Source: Pinguiococcus pyrenoidosus (Eukaryota > Sar > Pinguiophyceae > Pinguiochrysidales > Pinguiochrysidaceae). From it: a stretch of 64,000 nt of DNA. The position numbers and the translations under genes are program-made. This document shows positions 20,382-31,590 of the stretch, in pieces. The first letter of the stretch is position 1. Every line of letters begins with the position of its first letter. A model generated the notes under the pieces. The model was not told the origin of the DNA, made no database searches, and saw only the letters and a list, made by a program, of their open reading frames with translations. The stretch spans positions 1-64,000 of the forward strand of contig JAAMXY010000726.1 in assembly GCA_019677205.1 (NCBI GenBank), written 5' to 3'.

Positions 20382-21814
20382 ATGTCCGGCCCGCGAGAGC
20401 TTTTGCAAGTGGCTGCGCCCGGTGCGCGCAGCGTGGCGGTGCTCACCGCGCCCCCAGCGTCGCTGGCCGACTCCAAGCGCGCGTCCAACTTCTCGAATAC
20501 CGAGGGCGGCCTGACCGTGAAGCTGCTGACCTTGGCCGAGGCGACCAAGAGCAAGAACCGCGAGTTCGTGGAGGTCACGGAGACGCTGAAGGCGCGCGCG
20601 AGCGCGTGGGACGGCCGATTAGCCGACGAGGCGGCGGACAGAGACGAGGCGCACGAGCAAGTACTGGCGGGCGCCAAGGAGCACTTGAGCGCCGCAATGG
20701 ACAAGATGCGCCAGCGGATCGAGAGGACCTACGAGGAGGTCGAGGAGAGGCTTCTGCCGCGCGTGGTGGCGCGCCAAGGCGATGTGGACTCCAGAGTGGA
20801 TCATTTCGTCCGGGTCACGGCACCAGAGGTCCGGTGCAGCTGCGCCACAGCCGCGGTCCTTTGCCCGCTTGAAGCCTAACCTGGTGTCGTCGGGCTCTGC
20901 AGGAGATCGAGCGGGGCCAGCAACTCATGACCAAGGAGCTGACCGGCATGCGGGAGGGCTTTGATATGGAGAACGCGAAGGTCGGAAGCTGTGAAGGGTG
21001 GAGCGACAGAGAGAGCAAGAGAGCAAGAGAGCAAGAGAGCAAGAGAGACAGATGGAGACAGACAGACGGATGGCATGCGCGAGACTCACCCACCTCGCTC
21101 TCCCTTTGCTCTTTGCGTACGCAGGTGAAGCAGCGAGAGGCGAAGATTGTGCATCGGATCGACGAGCACGAACGGCGCACGGTAAAAAAAAGGCTGCGGA
21201 AGCGCTGCTTCTCTTCCGCTCTCGGCGAGGGTGGCTAACACCACGTTGGTACCTCCCAGGCGCAGTCCTTCGACGATAACAAGGCGTCCAGGACGCGGCA
21301 GATTGCGGTTCTCAAGGAAGAATTGGAAGCAGGTACTCGACGTCTCGGACGCCTCCTCGGCGTTGCTGGTGTCGCAGCTGTAACCTTTCCTCAACCTGCA
21401 CGCAGGCGAAAGGACCGACAATCGCTCCGACGAAAGCAGAATTAGGTGCGATGCAGCAGCAGCACTCTCATCCAAACCAACTGGGAAAAGAGTCCCTCAT
21501 CGGAGTCGCTTCTTCGAGCAGCGAGATCATGGCCGAGATCAAGGACATCAAGGGAAGAATAGAGGAGCTCGTCGAGACGCGCCGCGTTCAGGTACGTCTA
21601 CTCGCGACGCAGATTGTTCTCGTTCACCTCGTTGCTTTCAAGCGCAGCGCGATATGCTCACACACGTCGGTCGTCTTTCCTCGTGAAGGACTGTGAGATT
21701 CTAGACTCGATGCTTCGTTCTCAGGAGAAGCTCCAGCACAGCATCATCGAGAACTTCGGAGCTGGCGCAGATGCATTGGTTGACGAAAGAGAGCAGGAGG
21801 CTCAGTTGAGCTGA
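20382..21814 (+). CDS. Coiled-coil protein, possibly SF-assemblin/giardin-like
   Basis: Exon 1 (20382-20828) starts MSGPRELLQVAAPGARS and is almost entirely helical and charged. Short exons follow: 20903-20980, 21125-21181, 21260-21332 and 21416 onward, with later exons around 21520-21594 and to the stop at 21814. They encode heptad-rich sequence such as RQIAVLKEELEAGERTDNRS and SEIMAEIKDIKGRIEELVET, ending in EREQEAQLS. 'VLKEELEAGERTD.R.' followed by a long helix resembles striated-fibre assemblin, a flagellar rootlet protein of algae. The resemblance is by eye and could be generic coiled coil. The joint before the last exon is uncertain. One intron contains GAGCAAGA-type repeats (about 21008-21045). 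Confidence 0.5.
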
Positions 21815-22309
21815 TGATTGTCTTCGAGCAGCCTAATTCAGACTCTGCCCTTTGCGCTGCGTCTCCCCCCCCCCTAGCCAGCCTCAACCTCGGTCATCTG
21901 CTTCTCGCCCCTCCACACGATGCACATGGCTTTTGAGTGGTCATTTGTTCTTCCCATTTCCCAGACAGAAGAAGGGAAGGTGTGGATTCCCAATCCCTCC
22001 CTTTCGGTGCCGAACGGCAAACGGCGGCTGTTGCCTGGTTGGTTGTGGCCTCTCGGAACCAGTCTGCACAGGCCGTACATGGAGCGGCAGGAGAACCATC
22101 CAGACGCATTATAAAAAAGGCGTACTTACACGTGGACCTCCGGCCTCTCTTCAGTTGTAGCAGCTATCAACAAAGGCGCCCAAGCCTGCATTCAGGAGGC
22201 AGTCCAGCGGAGGATGTGCACAAACGGGCATGGCGGTTGGTGGACTCGCTCGGGCCAAGGCTCAGGCTCTATTTAGGGGGGGGGCTTCTACACACGCGCT
22301 GTACTTCTT
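21815..22309. other. Convergent intergenic region, no gene seen
   Basis: 495 bp between the coiled-coil stop and the MFS stop. The ORFs here are short, shadowed and lack recognisable motifs. A G-run (ggggggg) occurs near 22276. Confidence 0.4.
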
Positions 22310-24296
22310 TTAAAGGCACTCCGCAGAGTCGCGACCTCGCTCCTCGGTCTTCAAGTGCGGCAGCAACAGCGCAGGACATGCCGCACAGGCCGCACTCGCG
22401 AGGAAGAAGAAGCCCGGAGTTGCGACGAGACCTGCAACGAGCAGGCGGGATCATTCGAGAAGGAGCAGAGCAGGCTGTCTCGGCAGCAAGCGAGGCTCAC
22501 CGGGGTGTCCTTCGTCGGCCAGCTTCAAGCTTCGTGCAAACAGCTGAGGGACCATGTTGAAGGAGATGATGCGATTGACAGTGTTGACTTGCTCTAGTGC
22601 GCCAAGCGCTGCGCCGGTAGCACCTAGATGGGTCGAGCGTCAAGGCCGCCCACCGTCGACCGTGAGTCTTCCCATGGCGCAGTAGCGTGGCCGCCGACTC
22701 GCGTTACCTTTCGGCGCCTCCTCCACGATGCTGGACAGGAGGAGAGGAACTACGTACGACCCAATGGAAACGATGAGGTTCCCGATGATGAACCATGTGC
22801 GATCATCCGTGAGACCGCAGATGGCGCTTCCAATCCCAAAGAGAAGCAGCCCCAGCGCAGTCGCGCCGTTCTTGCCGAACAGCGGGACGAGCAGCGCTGG
22901 GAAGGAGATCTAGGGAACGCACGCAAGCGGCGGTCAGTCTACCTCCCGTCTCTCACGGTGCCCCTGCACCGCTGGACCGCCCGCTCGCTCGCTCGCTCGC
23001 TCGCACCTGAGCTATCGTCAACGTGACGCCGCAGAGTGCCTGAATGCCGCCTGCTTGAGTCCGGTCCAGCCCAAACTTGTAGTTCGCGTAGGCGGCAAAG
23101 GTGCTGCGGATGCCGTACAGGGCCGTGAAGAACAGCAAGTACGCCATGGACGCCACAACGGACTTCTTCGTCCGAAGGAGCATCGCGACGGATGCAATCG
23201 GGCCGCGGTACCGCGACCGGCTCTGCGGCGTGACCTCGTGAAAGCAGATGAGCGTCATGACGAAGTTGGCGCCTGCAACCACCGCAGCAACCAAGATGGC
23301 AAGGTCGGCGCCGTAGTTCTCCGTCAGGATCCCACCCGCCAGGAAGCCAATGCTGAAGGCAGCGCCCAAGACGGGGCCGGTGAGCATCGCCAGGTGCGTG
23401 TGGAGCTTCTTGGGTGGAGATCGATCGGCCACAGCGCTCTAGAAAGAGGGAAATCGAAGCCTGTTGGGGTCGACTTCTCGCGGAAGGCAAGAAACCGACT
23501 GAATGCTTCGACCCACCGTTGCGACGGGCTGCATGCAGCTGGTCATGCCGTCCAAGGCGCGGCCCATCAGCAGGTACGGCAGGCGCTTCGCGCCAAACAA
23601 GATGACCCATCCCAGTCCCAACCCGCCGGAGCTCAGCAACATGAAGGGTTTCCTTCCAAACACGTCGCTCAGCGAGCTCCAGATCGGCGTGAACAGCACT
23701 GTGAAGAGCATATCCACAGCGAAGAAGCCTCCCACCAAGCTCAGACCCTGTGAATAAGCCAGCACGACCATCCTTAGTCTCGCCAGTATCGTGTCGCCTA
23801 CACTATGTGCATATATTTTCTTTTCTCGTCTCCAGTCCTTTGGCGTAAAAACGCTTCTCTTCAATCACCACCCAACACAAAGACTTTGTGCCATCTCTCC
23901 ACACTCAGCTCATCCTTTCAGGCGTCCGACCACCACTTGAAGTGTTGGAGCAGACTTCTTTTTAGGCCCAAAACTCTTCGGGAAATCCTCGGTCTTCACC
24001 TCGGGGAGAGCTTCAGAAGCGCCGTTCGGAAGCTCATCGAGCGCCATGTCCTTGCATCTGATGGGCATTGCCGCGGTGGCCATGGCCACGCTGAGCGAGT
24101 AGCCAAAGGCGAGAAGCGTGGGCACATAGGGCCGCGCGGCGCTTCGACTCCGTCGCCTGCTCGCTGGCGGCCCGAGCTCAGGGCTCTTTGAGCTGTCTGG
24201 CGCCACATATGGCACCACCTGCTGCGATGTGCCATAAAAGGCGCTTCCCAGCGGCACGCTCGCCAGCGAGAGAAGCACGAGAGGGCACGCGCGCAT
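22310..24296 (-). CDS. Major facilitator superfamily transporter with a plastid-type bipartite leader
   Basis: The start at 24296 gives a hydrophobic signal peptide, MRACPLVLLSLASVPLGSA, followed at once by FYGTSQQ and a Ser/Arg-rich stretch; Phe directly after the cleavage site is the usual cue for import into red-derived complex plastids. Helices follow (YVPTLLAFGYSLSVAMATAA; GLSLVGGFFAVDMLFTVLF). The MFS loop 2-3 signature appears as PIWSSLSDVFGRKPF. Later segments are TGPVLGAAFSIGFLAGGIL, AILVAAVVAGANFVMTLICF and SVVASMAYLLFFTALYGI. The last exons (ALGLLLFGIGSAICGL; GATGAALGALEQVNTVNRII; GLVATPGFFFLASAACAACP) complete the C-terminal bundle, ending at a TAA. It has at least six exons; one intron has a (GCTC)n run near 22985-23004. 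Substrate unknown. The leader reading is inference; a plain secretory signal remains possible. Confidence 0.8.
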
Positions 24297-24623
24297 GGCC
24301 ACGGGCGCGAATTCCGTCGAAGATCGGCGTGGAGAGGGCCGACACAAGATTCTCGCGATTATCTACACGTGTCATAGCTCGATTTGCTCCACGATTCAAA
24401 AAATTCAAGCATAAATTTTGAATTCATAAGATGTCCATAACACTGGAGGAACTGGAGAGTACTCCCTCGCGAGACATACCCGGTACTAGATCAGCTGAAC
24501 ACCATTCGGCAGCCCTGTGATCAGCTGATATAAAGGATCAAAGCAAGACACGAAGTCCACCCCAAGTGCTGCGTACAGGTATGATGCCCAACCCCATTCA
24601 AATCGCCGCGTTTCGCGCCAAAA
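24297..24623. other. Divergent intergenic region between the MFS and TrmB-like genes
   Basis: 327 bp, noticeably more AT-rich than its neighbours. It contains two direct copies of GATCAGCTGA, 30 bp apart (24489-24498 and 24519-24528), and a TATA-like box annotated separately. No coding potential was seen. Confidence 0.5.
24529..24534 (+). promoter_or_regulatory. Possible TATA box of the TrmB-like gene
   Basis: TATAAA lies 90 bp upstream of the ATG at 24624 and directly after the second GATCAGCTGA repeat, in an AT-rich divergent spacer. Position and sequence fit a core promoter; there is no experimental support. Confidence 0.35.
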
Positions 24624-25663
24624 ATGCGCCAAAGCGCCGTTGTCGCGCTTCTGAGCGCGATTGCAACGTCATGCTGCGGCCGCCAGACCCGCTACTCCCT
24701 ACCAGAGACCGCGCCAGACTCGCGCTTGCTCAGCCTAGTGCATAGGAACGTAGCGAACGCGCAGGAGTACCTGCTCAACAAACCGCCAGCGGCCTACAAC
24801 CTCGTAGCCTATAGCAAGATAGTCGACGTGGCCAGGACTTTCTCCTCTCAGGTGCAGAGCGGCAGAGAAGGGCTTCTGAGCGTCGCTTCTCAGCCACACG
24901 CTCCGCAGGATCGCAGCGAGATCATCTTGGACTCTGGCTGCGGCACCGGGGCCTCCACCTTTGCGCTGGCAAAGAGGTTCCCGGACACCTTGGTGGTCGG
25001 CGTGGATCGCTCCGAGCTTCGCCTGACCAAGTTTGGCGCGAGGGTGGCGGACAACGTCAACGTGGACGCTCCGGAGGCGCAGCCGGTGGATTACTGGGTC
25101 GACGGAGCGGCCGCGCCGCTTCCTAACTTGCTGTATGTACGGGCAGAATTGGCAGACTTGTGGCGGCTCCTTTTGTTGAAACAAGAGGTGATGCCACGCA
25201 GCGTCGACAGTGAATTGGCACGACAGCAACTTTAGGCTGACGGTCCTGCAGGTCCGGGTCAAGGACCATTACCTGCTGTATCCGAATCCGTATCCCAAGC
25301 GGAAGCATTTGGGGCAGCGATGGCACGGCCATCCGTCCTTCCCGATCTTACTCCAGGTATGTGACGACCGAAACCCTTGAGGCAACGCGTTCGCTCACGG
25401 GTCTAAGGCTGAGAGTCTCTGCGCAGCTTGGAGAGCGACTGGTTGTGCGCAGCAATTGGCGCACATATCTCGACGAGTTCTCCTTGGCAGTCGCAGCGGC
25501 GTGTACAGTGGAGGCCGCACCGAGTGTAGCGCAGCTGCCCCCGGACATGGAACCGATGACAAATTTTGAGAGAAAGTACTTGCGGGAAGGCGAAAGCGTT
25601 TACGAGCTGGAGGTCAGTCTGCGCTCGCTCACGCGGCCGGCGCTTGAAAACGTCAACCGTTGA
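24624..25663 (+). CDS. TrmB-like (tRNA guanine-N7) SAM-dependent methyltransferase
   Basis: The first exon has SAM motif I as ILDSGCGTGASTFALAKRFP followed by VVGVDRSELRL, a Rossmann-type methyltransferase core. The next exon reads VKDHYLLYPNPYPKRKHLGQ and RWHGHPSFP. 'PxPxPK.(R/K)H..RR..HP.F' is the signature of the TrmB/METTL1 family that methylates G46 of tRNA. A third exon carries WRTYLDEF and MTNFERKYLREGESVYELE, the family's usual C-terminal block. The N-terminus (MRQSAVVALLSAIATSCCG) is hydrophobic and could be a signal or transit leader, suggesting an organellar form. The 3' end is uncertain: a short final exon near 25670-25805 could replace the listed stop. The length is somewhat longer than bacterial TrmB because of the leader. 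Confidence 0.75.
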
Positions 25664-25812
25664 ACGCAGCAGTCTTGGATTCGAGATCACAAAACCCGAG
25701 ACGAAGTTTGAAGAAGCCTTTGTGTACGCATGGGTCCCTAACGTTCTGGGGCCAGTCTCGGCCAGGACGTGGCCCTCCTCTAATGCCGCTAGCTCAGCTC
25801 CGTGAGGTCAGT

Positions 25813-28649
25813 TTAGGTGAGCATCCGATCGGCCATGAACCCCCCAACCCCGAGCAGCAGGTTGCGATCGGTGTAGCTCAGCGATAAGATGGAAGTGGCC
25901 TTGGTGTGGGACGTGTGCACGGGAGGCGTCGGTACCAGACGGTCTCCGTTGCCAAAGACGTCCGGGGACGCCTCCCAGATGCGCACCGCGCAGTCCGCTC
26001 CTCCCGCCGCCAGCGCGGCACCGTCGCATGAAAAGGCCAGGGCATACGTCGCCATGCCCGCAGCATTCGCTGCCGCCGTCGCTCGTCCACCGTGATTGTT
26101 GCACTGCCCATCCGGAGTGAAGAGCGCCACCTCCTTGGCCGTTGAGATGTCCCACACGCGCACGCTGCCGTCCGTGGCGCCGGCCGCGGCAAACTGCCCA
26201 TTTGGGCTGATCGCGCAGCACAGGACGGGGCCGAAGTGGCCTGTCAAGATCCTGAGGGCTGTCCCCTTGCCACGGACATCCCAGAGCCGCAGCGTCTTGT
26301 CGAACGAGCCGCTCAGCATGTAGTTCAGATTCGGATGCCACGTGCAAGCCGTAACGTCCGAGCTATGCCCCACCATCATGCGGACGGGGAAGACCCGGTC
26401 TGACGACCACATCTTCAGCATGCTGTCCCTGCCTCCGGACAAGAAGAAGTGGCCCACCGGATTCCACGCCACGGTGTGGATGGGGTTGTTCCTCAAGCTC
26501 GGATAGATGCACAAGCACCGGTGCGTCGCATCGTCCTTCACGTTCCACAGTCGGACGTCCCCGTCGGCAGCTCCACTGATCAAAAATCGCTGAGAAGGGT
26601 GCCAGCTTAGGCTATGCACACACCTGCAGAGGGGATAGGGAGGGGAACCAGCTAAGCTTCGTGTCGCAAGAGGGATGAAAGCCTTGAGCACTTCATCGTA
26701 CCCTCCGTGCCCGATAAGCGGGTCCTTCTCGGCCTGATCTGCGCCTTCCGTTTGCCAGATCCGAATTCCACTGTCGCCGAAGCCAGCGGCGACCTGGACA
26801 CCCCCTTCGGACGCATCGCGTGAGGATTGTCGTTGGGGGCGAGCTGGGTGGTGGAACGCAAGGGAATCCCCTTCAAAGAGACAGAGAACAAAGCCCACCC
26901 ACCCAACCACCCACCCAACCACCCACCTGGGCTCATCGCGGCGGAGATGCATCCTCCACCACCGGCTCCGTTCAAAATCGTCGCAAAGGCACACGTCGGC
27001 TTCAAAGGATCTGCCAATTGTGCCGTCGCCGCCCCCCAAACGCTCGAGGCCCTTCCCCCCAGCGCTTGGTACACCAGCCTCTCAACCATCGCCGCGCCGT
27101 AATCCGCGAAGTAATCCGGCAACGGCCCGTCTGCCCCCCGCGGCCCCTCAGCCTGCGCCAAGGAACGCCTCCACGTCAACCGGAGAGTCCATGTTGCCTG
27201 AATGGAAGACGTTCACGCACCTTCATCGCCTCGTCGAGCGCACCAATGTGTGCTCTCAGTCTCTCTAATCGCGAATTCAGCTCGAGGAGCTGCTTTGCCG
27301 CGGCATTCTGCTGGCCGTTGCCCTCTGCTGCTGAAGCGGCTACTGCATCAGGGTTTGTTCTATGAATCTCATCCACTCGCGCTTGGGTCTGTAGCATCGA
27401 CGCGTCAAAGCCTTGGCATCGGCCTTACTGGCAAGGCGCAGACGCTCTCACCCGATGATACTCCGCAAGGACGCGATCGCGCTCTTTGCGGGCCTTGAAC
27501 AGCGCTGCTGGTGGCAAAGTGCCCCATTCGATACCCAGCAGCCCTCCGCCCACATGATGCGACGCGGCGTCTCCGTTCACGGCGCCCGAGTTTGGCCCCG
27601 TCGGAACCAGCAGAGCCCGGATGGGCACCTTACTCGGTGGTCTAGGTGATGCCGGCGTGAGCACCGATCGTAGGTCTTTCCACTTCATCCCATTTCCTCC
27701 CACCCACCTATCTTGCACGCTGATGTCAAACCGCGCGTTCAGTATTCCCGTCAGCAGCAGAAGCCCCTGCGCCCTATGGCGAGAAGCGGAGATTCGCGTC
27801 AGCCATGTCCACCGTATTCAGCCCGCGACGCCGCTCTTGGCGCGCTGCGGTACCTCAGAAAGTCTGTCAACAAGGCATGAATCTGGCCACTGAGCGCCAG
27901 CGCGAATCTTCTGGATTTCGCTGCCCGCACAAACTCGCTGTCTGCTATTCGCAGGGCGTTCAGCTCCTCGTGAAACTGGCCCCTAAAGTCGCTCGCATAG
28001 GCATCGAGGAGCGCATCCGCCTCTTCTCCTCGATCTGCAGGCGTCCGTCGAACGGACAACTGGCTTAGCTTCTTGTCCGCTCCCTTGTCTCAGAGTTTCA
28101 TTCGGAAGACGGAGAGAAGAGAGGCGAAGTCCACAACGTTTGAGCAAGTTACCGGAGTCTTGGAGCGCTAAAACACAGTGCGCGAACACGGGAAAGCACA
28201 CCGCCACCAGCTCCGTCTTGTACAAGTCCAAGCTCGCGCACACCCAGTCATGCAGTTTCCTTGGAGAGGAAAGCAGACCAGTCAGATTCTGACCAAAAAA
28301 ACCGAAGAATTCTGAACGCCTTGCGATTCTCCACGCGCGCCGCAGCGCACAAGTTCCGACGCTGTCGTAGTGTTTTGCGCAGCGCTCAAAGCTTTGCGCC
28401 TCCGCCTCCACATGCGCGGCATCCTGAGCGCGCTTCAGCGTGCAGGCACTTCACTCTTCCACTCGAAGGTCCTGGAGAGTTTCAAACGCCCGCCGCACAA
28501 GAGGCGCGGAAGAGAGAGCCTCACCGATACTCCGACGCAAAGTCGTCCAAGGGTTTTCCCTGCGAAGCCTGCTCGAGAGACGCAGCCACCATCTTCGCTT
28601 CCTGAGTGAGCCCGCGACGAGTCAAGTAGTCCACGATGGCCTTCTCCAT
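25813..28649 (-). CDS. TAF5: TFIID subunit TAF5 (LisH, NTD2 and WD40 repeats)
   Basis: The ATG at 28649 opens a LisH motif (MEKAIVDYLTRRGLTQEAKM). Following exons give an NTD2-like domain: HYDS joined to KLHDWVCASLDLYKTELVAV, CFPVFAHCVLAL, then ALLDAYASDFRGQFHEELNA. This matches the TAF5 order LisH, NTD2 'W...SLD.YK.EL....FPVF.H'. The WD40 part begins near TCAFATILNGAGGGGCI and VQVAAGFGDSGIRIW. It continues with at least five further blades ending in RLW/KMW/RVW/RIW. It closes with ATSILSLSYTDRNLLLGVGG, the typical last TAF5 blade. TAF5 is a scaffold of TFIID and, in many lineages, of SAGA. Multi-exon; internal joins are approximate. Its start faces the HDAC start across 135 bp. Confidence 0.88.
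26893..26935 (-). repeat. G-rich (GGGTGGGTGGTT)n intronic tract, G-quadruplex candidate
   Basis: On the minus (transcribed-sense) strand an intron of the TAF5 gene starts with repeated GGGTGGGTGGTT units, seven or more G-runs in 40 nt. On the plus strand it appears as cccacccacccaacc repeats. Confidence 0.7.
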
Positions 28650-28784
28650 GCTGGACGCGCCACTCGTTCCCTTGCTCTTTGCGACGCCTCTCCGGCCAGA
28701 TCCGTCTGGCGGAGAGACGACCGCCTAATTCGCGCGTAACAGAGCTGCGCAACGCCACTTCTGGGGCCGTCAGCTGACTCAACG
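28650..28784. promoter_or_regulatory. Shared divergent promoter of TAF5 and the class II HDAC
   Basis: Only 135 bp separate the TAF5 ATG (28649, minus) from the HDAC ATG (28785, plus). Both 5' UTRs and core promoters must lie here or overlap the genes. No TATA box was seen. Confidence 0.55.
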
Positions 28785-31394
28785 ATGAACACAAGAAGCC
28801 CAAGATCCGGAACGAAGCCGCCTTTCCCGCCAAAAGCATTTGAATCGCGCCGCCGCCTGGAGAGGGCCCTCTCGCGCTCCGCAATCCGCCACATCTCCGC
28901 TGCTTCATGGGGCGCGCGTGCACATAGCCCAAGCGCGAAGGTTGTGAGCATGGATCGGGAAGAAGAATCGCTGGCCGCGCACATGGCGTCGTTGCGCCTC
29001 CACCCAACTGGCGAGAGCGCCGCACTTGAGACCCAGAAGAAAGAGTCTGATACTCAGTCACGCAAAGTGGGGATACCCGGACCGGCTGCGGCTTCCGCTG
29101 CGCAGACGCTGTCAAAGCAGAGAGACACGAAATCTACGCCAGAATCCCTTACCAAGATCGCCAACCAAGAGGGCCACTTTGGCGACGAAAGCGAAGCGCC
29201 GCGCGGAGGGCCTGCGAAGCTTCATCCGTCTCCCCTTCCCTGTTTTTCGCCTCCGCCCACTCTTGCCACTCTTTCCGCCTCGGCGAAAGTGCAGCAGCGC
29301 GACGCGCAAGACCCAGGCGACGTTTGCCGCGGAGAGGTGAGCGGCGCTGCCTCCACTCAGAAGGAGAACAGCGCGCCTGCGCCTCCGCCTCGGAAGGCGC
29401 AAGTCTGCCAAAGCGGAGAGAGCCGAGGTCGGGAGCTCGTGAAGGGCACTGCCATCACCAGCTGCGAAGAAGACCGTGGCGTCCCGTCCATAGCAGCAGA
29501 TGTTCCGAGCACAGCGCGGCGCGGAGACTTGGAAACCGGAGGTGACCGCCCTCTGCAAGGTGATAATGCATTCAACGCGCGAGTCGGAGTCGCGCATGCT
29601 GGGAGGACGGCGCTGCAAAGCGATGGCGTGGCTCAATCTGGGTCGAGTACCGCAGATCGCCACCTAGATCTCCCGATGAAGCGCGAAGATACGCTGCCTT
29701 CGGCTTCGGATGCGAACAGAGAGCCTGCATCGACGGACTTCACGGCGGCTTTCGGCAGTCTGCGTAGTGTCATAGCTTGGCCGGCCGCGGCATCGCCTGT
29801 GCGTCCAGAGATTCAAGCGAGAGAGGTGGTGGTGCCGAAGAAGACGGCGGTCCTCATTCCGGAAATGTGCGTGCTTCATGGGCACCGTGACCATCAAGAA
29901 ACGCCGAAGAGGCTGGAGGTGCTTCAGGGCCTTCTGCAGCGAGATGTCTTCCAAAGGATCGAGGTGGCGAGGACTACCGACTCGGCCACCATCAGTGATC
30001 TCGTGAGAGTGCACGACTGGGAATACCTCGCGAGCCTGCAGCAAAAGTGCAACGATCTGGGCTTGTCAGGAAAGCGCGAGCCGGGAGAGACCCGCCGTGC
30101 GAAGAGCGACGCCGGTATCGGGCGACCGCTGCTGCAGGAGGACACTGGAGCGCCTCCTCTCGGATACCATGATCAGGACACCGTTCTGCAGCCGAGGTAG
30201 GACAAGCTTGATACAGATGGGAGGTACAAGGCAGAAGCTGCATCATTCCCTAATGCACCGCGAATAGCTCTTTCAAGGCCGCGCAAGTGGCAGCAGGCGC
30301 GGCGATCGAGGCCGTGGAGCGGGTGGTGCACGGTGTAAACAAGAACGCCTTCGTGCTTTGCCGACCGCCGGGCCACCACGCGGGCCCCTCTGGCTCCGTA
30401 GCGAGCTCCGGATTCTGGAACCACCCCGACAACTCCGGCTCCATCGGCTTCTGCTTGGTCAACAACGCGGCGATCGCGGCCGCCTTTGCCTTGGCCGAGT
30501 TCGGTCGATCCCGCACGACGAACGACCGCCCAGTCATCAGCAAAGTAGCGATCGTCGACTTTGACATCCATCACGGTACGCCTGGCAGTGCCGTCCGCAT
30601 ACGCTTGACGGAAAAGCTCAGACCTGAACGCTTCGCCAGGAAATGGCACCGAGGCTTGTGTCAAGTCCTTGCGACCGCGGCGGATCCGCTTGCCGCTGCC
30701 TCCCAGCTGGCCTCCGGCGTACAAGGACGTGTACAAGCCCTGGCTCGACGAGACTGACCCGGATCGCGTCTTCTTCGGGTCGATCAATCTCTGTCATGGC
30801 GACTCCTTCTACCCCGGCAGTGGCCGCGCCGAGGACGACGACGAAGAGCTGTGGCCCAACATCTGCAATGTCACGCTCACCGCCGGGAAGACAGCTCCCG
30901 GCGATCTCGCTGCGCGAAGCCGCCTCTCCGCCATGCAGCGACTGAAGGAGCAGCGGCGGGCAAGCGCCGAGTTTCGAGAGGGAGTGGCCAGTCGCCTGCT
31001 GCCGCGGTTGCGGCGCTTCGGCGCGGATCTCCTCATCATGAGCGCCGGGTTTGACGGCATCGACAGCGACTACTACCACTTTCTCACGGAGGGCGACTAC
31101 GAATGGATCACGGCCAGGCTATCGGAGACGTGCCCCCGTGTGGTATCCCTGCTCGAGGGTGGCTACGACCTCGAGGAGAAGGCGGCGGTGGAGGACGCGC
31201 TGAAGCGCAAGGGCGTGGGAACTCGCGTGTCGGCTAGGAGGAAAGGGAACGCAAAAGTTGAGGAGGATCTCCGTCTTGTGCAGCAGGCCAGGTCTGCGTC
31301 TGACCTGCGTTTGAAAGAGCGAGGCGTCAGCGAGACGGACTGCGGCCTTGTGGTGGGCGTGGCAGCCCATCTACGGGCGCTCATGTCAACGTGA
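28785..31394 (+). CDS. Class II-type histone deacetylase with a long disordered N-terminus
   Basis: Exons 28785-30196, 30268-30575 and 30640-31394 join in frame. About 355 residues of Ser/Ala/Glu-rich sequence without a recognisable domain precede the catalytic domain; a second possible start is MDREEESLAA. The deacetylase domain shows TAVLIPEMCVLHGHRDHQET, the active-site block CRPPGHHAG, the zinc-ligand block IVDFDIHHG spliced to NGTEA, SAGFDGIDSD and LLEGGYD. All catalytic His/Asp and zinc ligands expected for a zinc-dependent HDAC are present, so the enzyme should be active. The HRDHPE-like start and the insertion between NGTEA and FGSINLCHGD are typical of class II (HDA1-like) enzymes, which are also found in prokaryotic acetylpolyamine amidohydrolases. 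Substrate (histone or other) is unproven. Divergent from TAF5. Confidence 0.87.
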
Positions 31395-31550
31395 GCACGG
31401 CATCTTCCCGACCAAGTCGCCCGCTTCACGAGCCCCCGAGGTGCGGGGCGAGGCGACGTGCGGAGAGCGTTGTCCCCAGACAGCTCAAAAGGCAGGGGAC
31501 GATACAAACGAGAAAGCGAGCAAAGAGCGAGGACAAATTAAAACGAGAGG

Positions 31551-31590
31551 ATTAAAGTCGGCTTCGCCTGATTAAAGTCGGCTTCGCCTG
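31551..31590. repeat. Perfect 20-bp tandem duplication at the 3' end of the hydroxyacid oxidase gene
   Basis: Two identical copies, 31551-31570 and 31571-31590 (attaaagtcggcttcgcctg). On the minus strand each copy reads AGG CGA AGC CGA CTT TAA, that is RRSRL plus stop. The first copy encountered by the ribosome supplies the actual C-terminus; the second lies in the 3' UTR. Confidence 0.95.
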
